Below, piece by piece: positions 16,727-25,387 of a DNA stretch of 64,000 nucleotides. The notes under the pieces are model-generated. The model saw nothing but the letters and a program-made list of their open reading frames with translations. It did not search any database and had not been told where the DNA came from. Source of the stretch: Bradyrhizobium sp. AS23.2 (GTDB taxonomy: Bacteria > Pseudomonadota > Alphaproteobacteria > Rhizobiales > Xanthobacteraceae); NCBI RefSeq assembly GCF_001908185.1, contig NZ_LGHM01000006.1, positions 28,092 to 92,091 on the forward strand, in the 5' to 3' direction. Each line of letters opens with the position of its first letter. Positions within the stretch are counted from its first letter, which is position 1. A program made the translations under genes and the position numbers.

Positions 16727-18496
16727 ATGCAGAGCCGGCTTCCCATCCTCATCTTCGCGCTTCTGATGGCAGCGATCCCGTTCGTACCGGGCGTGCCGCC
16801 GTTCTGGATCGTGCTGCTCGACAATATCGGCCTCGCGGCTCTCGTCGCGATGGGCCTCGTGCTGCTCACCGGCGTCGGCGGGCTGACCTCTTTTGGACAG
16901 GCAGCTTTCGTCGGCTTCGGCGCCTATACCACCGCGGTGCTGTCGACGGCCTACGGCCTGTCGCCCTGGCTGACGCTGCCGCTGTCGCTCGCGGTCAGCG
17001 GCCTGTTCGCGGTGCTGCTCGGCCTGATCACCGTCCGCCTCTCCGGCCATTATCTGCCGCTCGGCACGCTCGCCTGGGGGCTCGGCCTGTTCTACCTCTT
17101 CAGCAAGCTGGAATTTTTGGGGAGAAACGACGGCATCTCGGCGATCCCGCCGCTGTCGATCGGCTCGTTCAAGATGCTCTCGCCCGGCTCGATCTATTAC
17201 GCGATCTGGGTCGCCGTGCTCGTCTCGGCCCTGCTCACGATGAACCTGCTGGATTCCCGCACCGGCCGCGCCATCCGCGCGCTCCGGCGCGGCCATGTCG
17301 CGGCCGAGGCGTTCGGCGTGCACACGCCGCGCGCAAAGCTCCTGGTGTTCATCCATGCCGCGGTGCTCGCCGGCCTCTCCGGCTGGCTCTACGCGCATCT
17401 TCAGCGCGCGGTGACCCCGACGCCGTTCGGCGCGCACGCCGGCATCGAATATCTCTTCATCGCGGTGGTCGGCGGCGCCGGCTATGTCTGGGGCGGCGTG
17501 CTGGGCGCGGCGATCGTCGTGATCCTCAAGGAGGTGCTGCAAAGCTACCTGCCGCTGATCCTGCCCGGCTCCGGCCAGGTCGAGACCATCGTGTTCGGCA
17601 TCATGCTGGTGGCGCTGTTGCAGCTCGCGCCCGGCGGCGTCTGGCCATGGCTGATGTCGTTCCTGCCCGAGCGCACCAGTGGCAAGAAGCCGGACACCTC
17701 GCTGAAGCTGGAGCAGCGCAGCCGCCCGGCAGGCCAGTCCGGCGTGCTGCTCCAGGTGGAGAAGGCGCGAAAGCAGTTCGGCGGCGTGGTTGCGGTCAAC
17801 AACGTCTCCTTCGACGTCCAGGCCCGCGAGATCGTCGCGCTGATCGGGCCGAACGGCGCCGGCAAGAGCACGACGTTCAACCTCATCACCGGCGTGCTGT
17901 CGGCGACCTCAGGCTCGATCTCGGTGCTCGGGAAGAAGGTCGACAAGGCGCCGCCGCAGGAGATCGTCAAGCTCGGCATCTCGCGCACCTTCCAGCACGT
18001 CAAGCTCGTGCCTGACATGACCGTGCTGGAGAATGTCGCGATCGGCGCGCATCTGCGCGGCCATTCGGGGCCGCTCGCCTCGATGCTGCGGCTCGACCGC
18101 ACTGATGAGGCCAAGCTGCTCGCCGAGGCCGCCCGCCAGATCGAGCGCGTCGGCCTCGCCGACCAGATGCATCAGCTCGCAGGCAGTCTCTCGCTCGGCC
18201 AGCAGCGCATCGTCGAGATCGCGCGCGCCCTGTGCGTCGACCCGACGCTGCTGCTGCTCGACGAGCCGGCCGCGGGCCTGCGCCACATGGAGAAGCAGCG
18301 GCTCGCGACGCTTTTGCGTGAGCTGCGCGACGGCGGCATGAGCGTGCTGCTGGTCGAGCACGACATGGGCTTTGTGATGAACCTCGCTGACCGCATCGTA
18401 GTGCTCGATTTCGGCACCAAGATCGCGGAGGGTACGCCGGCCACGATCAAGACCAATCCCGAAGTGATCAAGGCCTATCTCGGAGTGGCGGCATGA
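16727..18496 (+). CDS. LivM permease fused to LivG ATPase
   Basis: Single 589-residue protein. Residues 1-310 form a LivM permease with VLLTGVGGLTSFGQAAFVG and GRAIRALRRGHVAAEAFGV. A charged linker (about 312-340) leads to a LivG-type ATPase with Walker A GPNGAGKST near residue 375, signature LSLGQQRIVEIARAL and Walker B LLLLDEPAAGL, plus a switch histidine in LLVEHDMG. The fusion fixes a 1:1 ratio of one permease half to one ATPase. It starts 6 bp after livH and overlaps livF by 4 bp (ATGA). Such fusions occur elsewhere in Rhizobiales. Confidence 0.93.
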   Translation: MQSRLPILIFALLMAAIPFVPGVPPFWIVLLDNIGLAALVAMGLVLLTGVGGLTSFGQAAFVGFGAYTTAVLSTAYGLSPWLTLPLSLAVSGLFAVLLGLITVRLSGHYLPLGTLAWGLGLFYLFSKLEFLGRNDGISAIPPLSIGSFKMLSPGSIYYAIWVAVLVSALLTMNLLDSRTGRAIRALRRGHVAAEAFGVHTPRAKLLVFIHAAVLAGLSGWLYAHLQRAVTPTPFGAHAGIEYLFIAVVGGAGYVWGGVLGAAIVVILKEVLQSYLPLILPGSGQVETIVFGIMLVALLQLAPGGVWPWLMSFLPERTSGKKPDTSLKLEQRSRPAGQSGVLLQVEKARKQFGGVVAVNNVSFDVQAREIVALIGPNGAGKSTTFNLITGVLSATSGSISVLGKKVDKAPPQEIVKLGISRTFQHVKLVPDMTVLENVAIGAHLRGHSGPLASMLRLDRTDEAKLLAEAARQIERVGLADQMHQLAGSLSLGQQRIVEIARALCVDPTLLLLDEPAAGLRHMEKQRLATLLRELRDGGMSVLLVEHDMGFVMNLADRIVVLDFGTKIAEGTPATIKTNPEVIKAYLGVAA

Positions 18497-19224
18497 GCGC
18501 GCTGTTATCCGTCACCGACGCCCACGTCGCCTACGGCAAGGTCGAGGCGGTGCGCTCGGTTTCGCTCGAGATCGGCCAAAACGAGATCGTCACCATCGTC
18601 GGCGCCAACGGCGCAGGCAAGACCACGCTGCTCTCTGCCATCATGGGCATTTTGCCGCTGAAAGGCCGCGTCGCTTTTGCCGGCCAGGATCTCGCGCGGC
18701 TCGACATCGAGGATCGCGTCGCGATGGGGCTCGGGCTCGTGCCGGAGCACCGCGAGCTGTTCGTGACCATGAATGTCGAGGACAATCTCGAGCTTGGTGC
18801 CTTCCGCATCGAGAGGAGCAAGGCGAAAGCCTCGATGGAGCGCGTCTACACGCTGTTTCCGCGGCTGAAGGAGCGACGCAAGCAGCTCGCCGGCACACTC
18901 TCCGGCGGCGAGCAGCAGATGCTCGCGATGGGCCGCGCGCTGATGGGCGAGCCGAAATTGCTGATGCTGGACGAGCCCAGTCTCGGCCTCGCCCCCATCA
19001 TCGTCGCCGACATTTTCCGGATCATCACCGAACTGCGCGCCAGCGGCGTCTCCGTGCTGCTGGTCGAGCAGAATGCGCAGGCCGCGCTGAAGATCGCGGA
19101 CCAGGCCTACGTGATGGAACTCGGCGAGTTCGTGCTGAGCGGCAAGGCCAGTGACATCGCGGCCAACGAACGGGTCGCGGCAAGCTATCTTGGTTTCCAG
19201 CACGAAGGCACTGGTGTATTGTAG
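18493..19224 (+). CDS. livF: Branched-chain amino acid-type ABC ATPase LivF
   Basis: Second ATPase of the liv-type importer, 243 residues. Walker A GANGAGKTT, signature LSGGEQQMLAMGRAL, Walker B LLMLDEPSLGL and the switch region LLVEQNAQAAL are all present. The ATG overlaps the stop of the upstream fusion gene. With livH and the livM-livG fusion it makes a complete transporter core lacking only a periplasmic receptor. Confidence 0.94.
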   Translation: MSALLSVTDAHVAYGKVEAVRSVSLEIGQNEIVTIVGANGAGKTTLLSAIMGILPLKGRVAFAGQDLARLDIEDRVAMGLGLVPEHRELFVTMNVEDNLELGAFRIERSKAKASMERVYTLFPRLKERRKQLAGTLSGGEQQMLAMGRALMGEPKLLMLDEPSLGLAPIIVADIFRIITELRASGVSVLLVEQNAQAALKIADQAYVMELGEFVLSGKASDIAANERVAASYLGFQHEGTGVL

Positions 19225-19439
19225 GTTGCCGCGCAGGCCGGCCTCCCGTCCAGAAAGTTCGTAGGTAACTGCGCGCAGAGCGGCGACACACGACAAAGAT
19301 AGTACCGTCCTCGACCGGTCGCCCTTGGGATTTTGCCAAGTTTTCGGCCGGGTTCCGTCAGACAAGTGTTGCGCCGGCGTGGCGCCGGTGATCGTGCGAT
19401 TGACCAGACCAACAGTCCTCTCGTCGGAGGTCATGGCTC

Positions 19440-20036
19440 ATGAGTCCCGTCACAATTGCGCTGATCGTGCTTCTGGGCGTCGTGCTGCTGTTCGCCCTCT
19501 GGCTCATGGGCATCTACAACGGACTGGTGGTCGCCGCGAACCGCTTCAAGAACGCCTTCGCCCAGATCGACGTGCAACTCAAACGCCGCTACGAGCTGAT
19601 TCCGAACCTGGTAGAAGCCGTCAAGGGCTACATGGCCCACGAGCGGGAGACGCTCGACGCCGTCATCAAGGCCCGCAACACCGCGATGGCGGCCGAGCAG
19701 AAAGTTGCCGCCAACCCCAGCGACCCGGCGGCCGTGAGGGAGCATAACCAGGCCGAGGCCCAGCTGGGCGGCATCCTGGGCCGGCTCTTTGCCCTGTCCG
19801 AGGCGTACCCGGACCTCAAGGCCAACCAGAACATGCTCGCCCTGCAGGAGGAGCTGAGCTCGACCGAGAACAAGATCGCCTTCGCCCGGCAAGCGTTCAA
19901 CGACGCCGCCGCCACCTACAACATCCGGCGCGAGGTCTTCCCGGCCAACACGGTGGCCGGCGTGTTCGGCTTCAAGGAGGCGGCGCTGCTCGAAGCCCCA
20001 GAGACCGAGCGCTCAGCGCCCAAGGTGTCGTTCTAA
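19440..20036 (+). CDS. lemA: LemA family protein
   Basis: Membrane-anchored protein of 198 residues: one N-terminal helix (about residues 5-25) and then the LemA helical domain with NRFKNAFAQIDVQLKRRYELIPNLVE and the repeated NTAMAAEQ and ALSEAYPDLKANQNM segments. The start at 19440 follows GGAGG. LemA genes often neighbour HtpX-like M48 proteases, as here (20105). The exact molecular role of LemA is unknown; an envelope-stress or protease-associated function is inferred from that pairing. Confidence 0.92.
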   Translation: MSPVTIALIVLLGVVLLFALWLMGIYNGLVVAANRFKNAFAQIDVQLKRRYELIPNLVEAVKGYMAHERETLDAVIKARNTAMAAEQKVAANPSDPAAVREHNQAEAQLGGILGRLFALSEAYPDLKANQNMLALQEELSSTENKIAFARQAFNDAAATYNIRREVFPANTVAGVFGFKEAALLEAPETERSAPKVSF

Positions 20037-20104
20037 CCCGGAACGTCCGCCGTTCCGATGCGTCCCGTGCTTCCGGTTCCACGCTCGCAAAGTCGTCTCT
20101 GACC

Positions 20105-22081
20105 ATGGCCACAAATTTCTTTCAGCAGCAGGATTCGGCCCGACGCAAGACCCTCCAGCTGGTGGTCTATTTCGTCCTGGCGATCCTGATTCTGATCGCC
20201 CTGGTGTATGGGCTGTTGGTCGCGGTCAGCTTGGATAGCGGCCCCGAGCCGGTGTCCTGGTGGCAGCCGGAGCTGCTCCTGCTCGCGGCGCCGGGGGTGG
20301 GCCTCGTGGTCGGGGCTGCGAGCGTGTTCAAGGTGGCCCAGCTCTCGTCCGGCGGCCAGGCCGTCGCCCTGATGCTGGGTGGTGTGGAGGTGCCCGGCAC
20401 GACCACCGACGCGCGGGAGAAGCGACTGCTCAACGTCGTCGAGGAAATGGCGCTTGCCGCGGGAGTGCCGGTGCCCCCCGTCTATGTTCTGGCGGAGCCC
20501 GGCATCAATGCCTTCGCGGCCGGTTACGCCCCGGGCGATGCCGTGGTCGCCGTCTCCCAGGGCTGCCTCAACTATTTGACCCGCGACGAGCTGCAGGGGG
20601 TGGTGGCCCACGAGTTCAGCCACATCCTCAACGGCGACATGCGGCTCAACATCCGGCTGATCGGCCTGATCTTCGGGATCATGGCGTTGTCCATCATGGG
20701 CCGTATGCTCATGTTCACGTCCGGACGCTCTTCGGGAAGGAATGATTCCCGTGGCGGCCTGATGCTGCTGGGCCTGGGCGTGTTTGTGCTGGGCCTGGTG
20801 GGAGCGTTCTTCGGTCGGCTGATCATGGCGGCGGTGTCTCGGCAGCGCGAGTACCTGGCCGACGCCAGCGCCGTCCAGTTCACGCGCAATCCCGATGGCA
20901 TTGGCGGAGCGCTCAAGAAGATCGGCGGGCTGGCCGAGGGGTCGCGCATCGCCAACCCACAGGCGGCCGAGGTCGGCCACATGTTTTTCGCCAACGCCTT
21001 CGCCGGCGGGGGGCTCGCCGGACTGCTGGCCACCCACCCGCCCCTCGTCGAGCGCATCCGCCGGCTCGATCCCCAGTTCGACGGCCAATTCCTGGAGGTG
21101 CGGCCGGTCAGTGTCGATCGGGAAGAACTCGAAGGTGCCCGCCGCAGCCGTGTCCCGCCGTTCGCCGGGATGCCGAGGTTACCGGGGTTGCCACAGGTGC
21201 CGTTGCCGATTTTGAGGTTTGCCGACGAAGCGGCGTCCCGGGTCGGCCAGGTCGACCCGGAAGAAATCAGCCGCGCGAACGCGCTGCGCGACGGCATGCC
21301 CGACGTGCTCCGGGTCGCCGCTCAAGAGCCATTCAGTGCTCGCGCCCTGGTCTACGCCCTTCTCCTGGACCGGCGGGCGGACCTGCGGGACCTCCAGCTG
21401 ACCCGGCTGAAGGCCGGCACTGGGCCGCACGACTTCGCCGAAACCTTGCGGCTGCTCGCCCCTGTCCAGGCCCTGCCGGACACGCACCGGCTGCCCCTTC
21501 TGGACCTGGCCATGCCAGCCCTGCGGCAGATGTCGCCCGGCCAGCACCGGTCTTTCCGCGCCGAAGTCGAGAGGCTCATGATCGCCGACCAGCGGCTAAG
21601 CCTGTTCGAGTACACCCTCCGCTGTGTGCTGCATCGCCATCTCGACTCCCAGTTCTTGCCGCAGCGTAAGACGCGCCCAGTGCACAACTCGCCGGAAAAA
21701 CTGGCGCACCCGGTGGCGGCGGTGTTGGCGCTATTGGCCTGGGAAGGTCAGTCGGAACGCGACCAGGCCGCCCCGGCCTTCGATACGGGCATGCGCAGCT
21801 ACATCGGCGGTGACCACACCCACCGTCTGCCGCCACGAGAGGAATGCTCTCTCGCCGAGTTCGACGCGGCGCTGCAAACGCTCAATCAATCCGTCCCGGC
21901 CATCAAGCGCCGGATCGTCGTCGCCTGCGCGGCCTGCATCCTGGCAAACCAGCAGGTCACCGTCCGCGAAGCGGAGCTGCTCCGCGCCATTTGCGATACG
22001 CTCGACTGCCCGCTACCGCCGCTCGTCGTGGGGGAAGCGGGGGGAGGATCAACGACAGTGCAGGCATTTCGCCGAAGCTAG
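20105..22081 (+). CDS. M48 (HtpX-like) membrane metalloprotease with TerB-like C-terminal domain
   Basis: Zinc protease of 658 residues. Two N-terminal transmembrane helices (about 17-42 and 57-75) precede the M48 domain with the zinc motif HEFSH at residues 169-173, two further membrane segments (about 185-250) and the third-ligand region SRQREYLADA. The C-terminal half (about 370-658) is not found in HtpX. Its end, KRRIVVACAACILANQQ followed by VTVREAELLRAICDTLD, looks like a TerB-like helical domain. It probably degrades or clips membrane proteins together with LemA. Its stop codon lies inside a palindromic repeat. Confidence 0.88.
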   Translation: MATNFFQQQDSARRKTLQLVVYFVLAILILIALVYGLLVAVSLDSGPEPVSWWQPELLLLAAPGVGLVVGAASVFKVAQLSSGGQAVALMLGGVEVPGTTTDAREKRLLNVVEEMALAAGVPVPPVYVLAEPGINAFAAGYAPGDAVVAVSQGCLNYLTRDELQGVVAHEFSHILNGDMRLNIRLIGLIFGIMALSIMGRMLMFTSGRSSGRNDSRGGLMLLGLGVFVLGLVGAFFGRLIMAAVSRQREYLADASAVQFTRNPDGIGGALKKIGGLAEGSRIANPQAAEVGHMFFANAFAGGGLAGLLATHPPLVERIRRLDPQFDGQFLEVRPVSVDREELEGARRSRVPPFAGMPRLPGLPQVPLPILRFADEAASRVGQVDPEEISRANALRDGMPDVLRVAAQEPFSARALVYALLLDRRADLRDLQLTRLKAGTGPHDFAETLRLLAPVQALPDTHRLPLLDLAMPALRQMSPGQHRSFRAEVERLMIADQRLSLFEYTLRCVLHRHLDSQFLPQRKTRPVHNSPEKLAHPVAAVLALLAWEGQSERDQAAPAFDTGMRSYIGGDHTHRLPPREECSLAEFDAALQTLNQSVPAIKRRIVVACAACILANQQVTVREAELLRAICDTLDCPLPPLVVGEAGGGSTTVQAFRRS

Positions 22082-22182
22082 AGCCATTTCCGTTCCGATG
22101 GAATCGGAACGGGGCTCTAGATTCTTTTTTGACGCGTTTTCTTGACGCGAACCGGTATCCACTTCGCTCGAAAACGTTCTAG
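22078..22182. repeat. Palindromic intergenic repeat (GAGCC...GGCTC type)
   Basis: CTAGAGCC at 22078 pairs with GGCTCTAG ending at 22120, with inner arms CGTTCCGAT and ATCGGAACG. A T-run follows, then a second conserved block with GACGCG, CTTGACGCGAACCGG and CGCTCGAAAAC. This composite repeat is common in Bradyrhizobium intergenic DNA. It includes the stop codon of the M48 gene and probably ends its transcript. Confidence 0.8.
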
Positions 22183-22241
22183 GAGCCACCACGTGCGTTG
22201 AGACAATGGCCGAGGTAGCGACCATTGCCTCAAGGCCGCAC

Positions 22242-22770
22242 TCATGCACCTCGCGCGTCGCGCACCGCCTGGGCGACCTTCGTCGCTTGGGACACTCGAC
22301 CGATTTTTGCGCCTGTAATGATCTTTCTTCGACGTGTGCTCGCCTTCGGCATCATGCCTTCGTTCGCGGTCGCGCCGGCAGGGGGATAAGTTGTGAAGTT
22401 CGTGGCGCGATGCAGCGCGAGAGCCTTCCGAGCCGCTTCGATATGTGCGGTCCGAACTGTCAGGTCGCGAAGACGCCTGAGCTCCTTGTTCAGCCGCTTC
22501 AGCGCCGCGGCGAAAACCTGCTTGCGCTCTGATGCATGTTCGGCGGTTCCTGGAAAGCTTGCTCCGCGTGTCTCAGCCTTTCCACGCCTCTCTCGCCGCC
22601 TTTGTCGGTCGAACGTTCGCTCCTTATCGTGCATCTTGCGCAAGCGGGGGGCGCATGGCCTCAAGCTCAACCACCTCGACGCCATAGATGGCGGGGTGGT
22701 GCGTGAGGCGGATCGTCTCATATTCTTCGTGGCTGAGGAGGCTGCGTTCGAACTTGCAAGGGACCGACAT
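22242..22770 (-). pseudogene. Hypothetical protein broken by a one-base frameshift
   Basis: A 48-residue frame from the ATG at 22770 (behind GGAGGAATTGAA) begins MSVPCKFERSLLSHEEYE and stops at 22624. A second frame continues from about 22634 to 22242 with KMHDKERTFDRQRRRERR and a basic tail. The frames meet at a run of six C (22646-22651 read as G on the plus strand). Removing one C joins them into a single protein of about 175 residues with no overlap or gap. I recognise it only as a basic hypothetical protein of Rhizobiales. It could be a real mutation, programmed slippage or a base-calling error. Confidence 0.65.
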
Positions 22771-22921
22771 TTCAATTCCTCCATTTGACTTCTTGAAGTT
22801 CAGGAAGGACTCATCCAGGTCAGTTTGATCATGTTATTGCGCGCAGGCGTGGCTCCGCTGTTGGCGAAATCTGAGGATGCTGGAGTGGACACTAGCCCCA
22901 AGCGCGCCAGTGCGGATCGTG

Positions 22922-22953
22922 AGTAATCTGCTCAATAAGTAATCTGCTCAATA
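22922..22953. repeat. Perfect 16-bp tandem duplication
   Basis: AGTAATCTGCTCAATA occurs twice back to back (22922-22937 and 22938-22953). The second copy contains the stop codon of the secreted protein at 22948. Confidence 0.9.
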
Positions 22954-23385
22954 ATCGAGCCGCCCCCACCAGCAATTGTCGGCTGACTCAGCCCGCGGTC
23001 CTTTCTCCTCGGCTGGCGGGCCGAGATTCCATTTTGTCGCCAGGTCAATACAGAACAGCGTCATCCCGCCGCTCGTCCAGTCGTAGATCTTTTTGACCCG
23101 GTACATCGTTCCGCTTGGCCCGAAGCGGCTGCAGACGTTGGTGAACATGCCGGTCCCCGCCGCGGGCTTGTCCGGCAGGGGATGACGGTCGACAAAACGC
23201 AGCGCCGCCGAGAGGCCCTCCATGGCGTGCGTGCGTTCCAGCTCCTTGGTGTTCTCCAGATCGAAGCAGACGAGCGTTTGGCCCTGCAACGTGATGATAT
23301 CGCGGACTTGGGGCCGCTCGGTTGCATGGGCTGAGGTGAGGGCAGCCGCGGCCAAAGCGGAAACCAGCAGAGACGACGGTTTCAT
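22948..23385 (-). CDS. Secreted hypothetical protein
   Basis: Protein of 145 residues with a signal peptide of about 21 residues (MKPSSLLVSALAAAALTSAHA) and no membrane segment afterwards. The mature part has four cysteines (in LVCFDLE, TNVCSRFG, LFCIDLA and DNCWWG), which could form two periplasmic disulfides. No family recognised. A 16-bp tandem duplication overlaps the 3' end. Confidence 0.75.
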   Translation of the reverse strand: MKPSSLLVSALAAAALTSAHATERPQVRDIITLQGQTLVCFDLENTKELERTHAMEGLSAALRFVDRHPLPDKPAAGTGMFTNVCSRFGPSGTMYRVKKIYDWTSGGMTLFCIDLATKWNLGPPAEEKGPRAESADNCWWGRLDY

Positions 23386-23605
23386 GGCTCTGGCTCCCTT
23401 TCACGATTTTCAGCCCTTCGGCATCCGCACGCGTCTCTGATCTTGTGCACACGGTCGCGTTTTGCGGAGGATGTATCCTTCGCCTCGAATGCGACGCCAT
23501 TGCGGTCCGAAATCTTAACGGCTGTCCCATTTTTTGCGACCATCCACCCGCCGGCCAAGCATGGAGCGGCGCGCACCGGCGTGTGGCACTTTCCGTCGCT
23601 TGAAG

Positions 23606-24235
23606 TCAGTACGTCGCCGCGTTCTCGCCCTTCAGCGCCGCCACTTCTGCCTCCAGCTCCGCGATGCGCTGGTCCCGGGCTGCCAGCGCGGCCGCAACAT
23701 CCGCCGCATCGAACTTCTGCGGAATATGCTGCGCGCAGTTCGTGTCCCAGGCCGCGATCTTGAACACGATCACCTGCTCGGACCGCGCACGATATCCCCT
23801 GGGCATCAGCGACTGCGTCAGCGCCTCGTCGTCCTCGACCACGCGCGCCTCTCCCCAGATCTTCACCCGGCGGCGATGGGCGTAGTCCATCACGAAGATG
23901 TACGCCTTGGGATTCTCCGAGAGATTGCCTTGCGTCAGATATTGCTGGTTGCCGGCGTAATCCGCGAAGGCGAGCGTCTGCTTGTCCAGCACCTTCAAAA
24001 AGCCCTTCGGCCCGCCGCGGTGCTGGATATAGGGCTGGCCGTCGGCGGAGGCCGTGGCGAAATAGAAGCTGCTGGCATCGGCCAGGCGCGCGGCGAGGTC
24101 ATCGTCGACCTCGGTGCGCCAGCCGCGCTGCTCGACGCGGCCATAGGCCTCACGCGAACCCTTGCGCGCCTGGATCGCCTTCACTGCGGGCGTGAAGGCC
24201 ACAGCGCTGGCATAGGTGCGGACTGCTGTCGTCAT
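23606..24235 (-). CDS. Pyridoxamine 5'-phosphate oxidase-family protein
   Basis: Flavin-binding split-barrel protein of 209 residues. The ATG at 24235 follows GGAGATATTCCG; the longer upstream frame is not coding. Recognisable segments are ASSFYFATASADGQPYIQHRGG, FADYAGNQQYLTQGNL and RVKIWGEARVVEDDE, typical of PNPOx-like proteins that bind FMN or F420. A C-terminal coiled-coil stretch (AARDQRIAELEAEVAALKGE) is an add-on. It is divergent from a LysR gene that is probably its regulator. Substrate unknown. Confidence 0.87.
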   Translation of the reverse strand: MTTAVRTYASAVAFTPAVKAIQARKGSREAYGRVEQRGWRTEVDDDLAARLADASSFYFATASADGQPYIQHRGGPKGFLKVLDKQTLAFADYAGNQQYLTQGNLSENPKAYIFVMDYAHRRRVKIWGEARVVEDDEALTQSLMPRGYRARSEQVIVFKIAAWDTNCAQHIPQKFDAADVAAALAARDQRIAELEAEVAALKGENAATY

Positions 24236-24334
24236 CGGAATATCTCCTGGAATTCCGGCGCATTCGCTGCGTCTTTCACCCGCCAAAATGGACCTTTCGT
24301 CGTTCAAAACAATCGACCGTCTTGACACTTCATC

Positions 24335-24351
24335 ATTGCGATATATGCAAT
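24335..24351. promoter_or_regulatory. LysR-box-like palindrome between the PNPOx and lysR genes
   Basis: ATTGC-GATATAT-GCAAT, a 5-7-5 inverted repeat containing the T-N11-A pattern typical of LysR-type sites. It is two bases upstream of the lysR ATG and 100 bp upstream of the divergent PNPOx gene. A possible -35 element TTGACA is at 24322. Confidence 0.55.
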
Positions 24352-24352
24352 A

Positions 24353-25243
24353 ATGTCCATGGATCGCCTTGAGGCCATGCAAGTCTTCGTCACCGTCGCC
24401 GATCTGCGCGGCTTTGCGCCGGCGGCCCGCAAGCTGCGCCTGTCGGCTTCGGCCGTGACGCGGCTGATCGCAGCGCTGGAGGAGCATCTCGGCGCGCGGC
24501 TGCTGCAGCGGACCACCCGGCAGGTGACGCTGACCGATGTCGGCACGCGGTATCTTGAGCGCGCACGGCGCATTCTCGCCGATGTCGAGGAGGCCGACGG
24601 CTCCGCGCGGGCGGAGCGCAACCGGCCGAGCGGACGCCTGGTGGTGTCGGCGCCGGTCGGCTTCGGCCGGCTCCATGTCGGCCCGGTCATGACCGCCTAT
24701 CTCAAGCGCTATCCCGAGGTTGCCTGCGAACTCAGGCTATCGGATCATCTGGTGAACCTGGTGGAAGACGCCGTCGACGCCGCAGTGCGGATCGGCCATC
24801 TCCCCGATTCCTCGCTGGTGGCGCGGCAGGTCGGCGAGATGCGACGGATCGTGGTGGCCGCGCCCGGCTATCTGAAGCGTCACGGCGAGCCGAAGACGCC
24901 GGAAGCGCTGCGCGCGCATCAGACGATCCAGTTCGGTCCATCCGCCAACTGGCGCTTCGTGCAGGACGGCCGCGACATCGAGGTGACGCCCTCTCCCCGA
25001 TTCATCAGCAACAGCGCCGATGCATCGCTGCAATATGCCGAGGCCGGCGGCGGCGTGACGCGCGTGCTGGCCTATCAGGCCGCCGAGGGCTTGAAGCGCG
25101 GGCGGCTGAAGATCCTGCTGGCGGAATACGAGCAGCCGGCGCTACCGATCCACATCGTCTACCCGACCTCACGCCTGCTCTCGGCCAAGGTGCGCGCGTT
25201 CATCGATCTCGTGGTGGAGACGACGCAGTGGAGGTTCGGGTAG
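24353..25243 (+). CDS. LysR-family transcriptional regulator
   Basis: Regulator of 296 residues: N-terminal winged helix-turn-helix (residues 4-65, with FAPAARKLRLSASAVTRLIAALEEHLG) and a C-terminal periplasmic-binding-like effector domain beginning near GRLVVSAPVGFGR. It belongs to the CrgA/TrpI-like branch that controls small oxidoreductase genes. It is divergent from the PNPOx-family gene, its likely target. Confidence 0.93.
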   Translation: MSMDRLEAMQVFVTVADLRGFAPAARKLRLSASAVTRLIAALEEHLGARLLQRTTRQVTLTDVGTRYLERARRILADVEEADGSARAERNRPSGRLVVSAPVGFGRLHVGPVMTAYLKRYPEVACELRLSDHLVNLVEDAVDAAVRIGHLPDSSLVARQVGEMRRIVVAAPGYLKRHGEPKTPEALRAHQTIQFGPSANWRFVQDGRDIEVTPSPRFISNSADASLQYAEAGGGVTRVLAYQAAEGLKRGRLKILLAEYEQPALPIHIVYPTSRLLSAKVRAFIDLVVETTQWRFG

Positions 25244-25246
25244 TCG

Positions 25247-25382
25247 TGCATGTCCCGGACGCGGCGCGGCATGGAATGCCGCTCCGCAGAGCCGGGACCC
25301 AGAAGGCGGCTGGGTCTCACGTCGACGCATGGGCCCCGGCTCTGCGCAGCAGCGCAAGCGCTGCAGCGCGTCCGGGGCACGA
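25247..25382. repeat. Palindromic intergenic repeat (GTCCCGGACGC family)
   Basis: Ends CATGTCCCGGACGC and GCGTCCGGGGCACG are inverted, with inner arms CAGAGCCGGGACCC and GGGCCCCGGCTCTG. It lies between the convergent lysR and thioesterase genes. A typical bradyrhizobial genome repeat. Confidence 0.75.
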
Positions 25383-25387
25383 AAGCA

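Noticed and set aside
23382..23576. Possible 64-codon minus-strand gene upstream of the secreted protein
   Set aside because: No family, no clear ribosome-binding site, and it runs through the likely promoter region of the gene at 22948.
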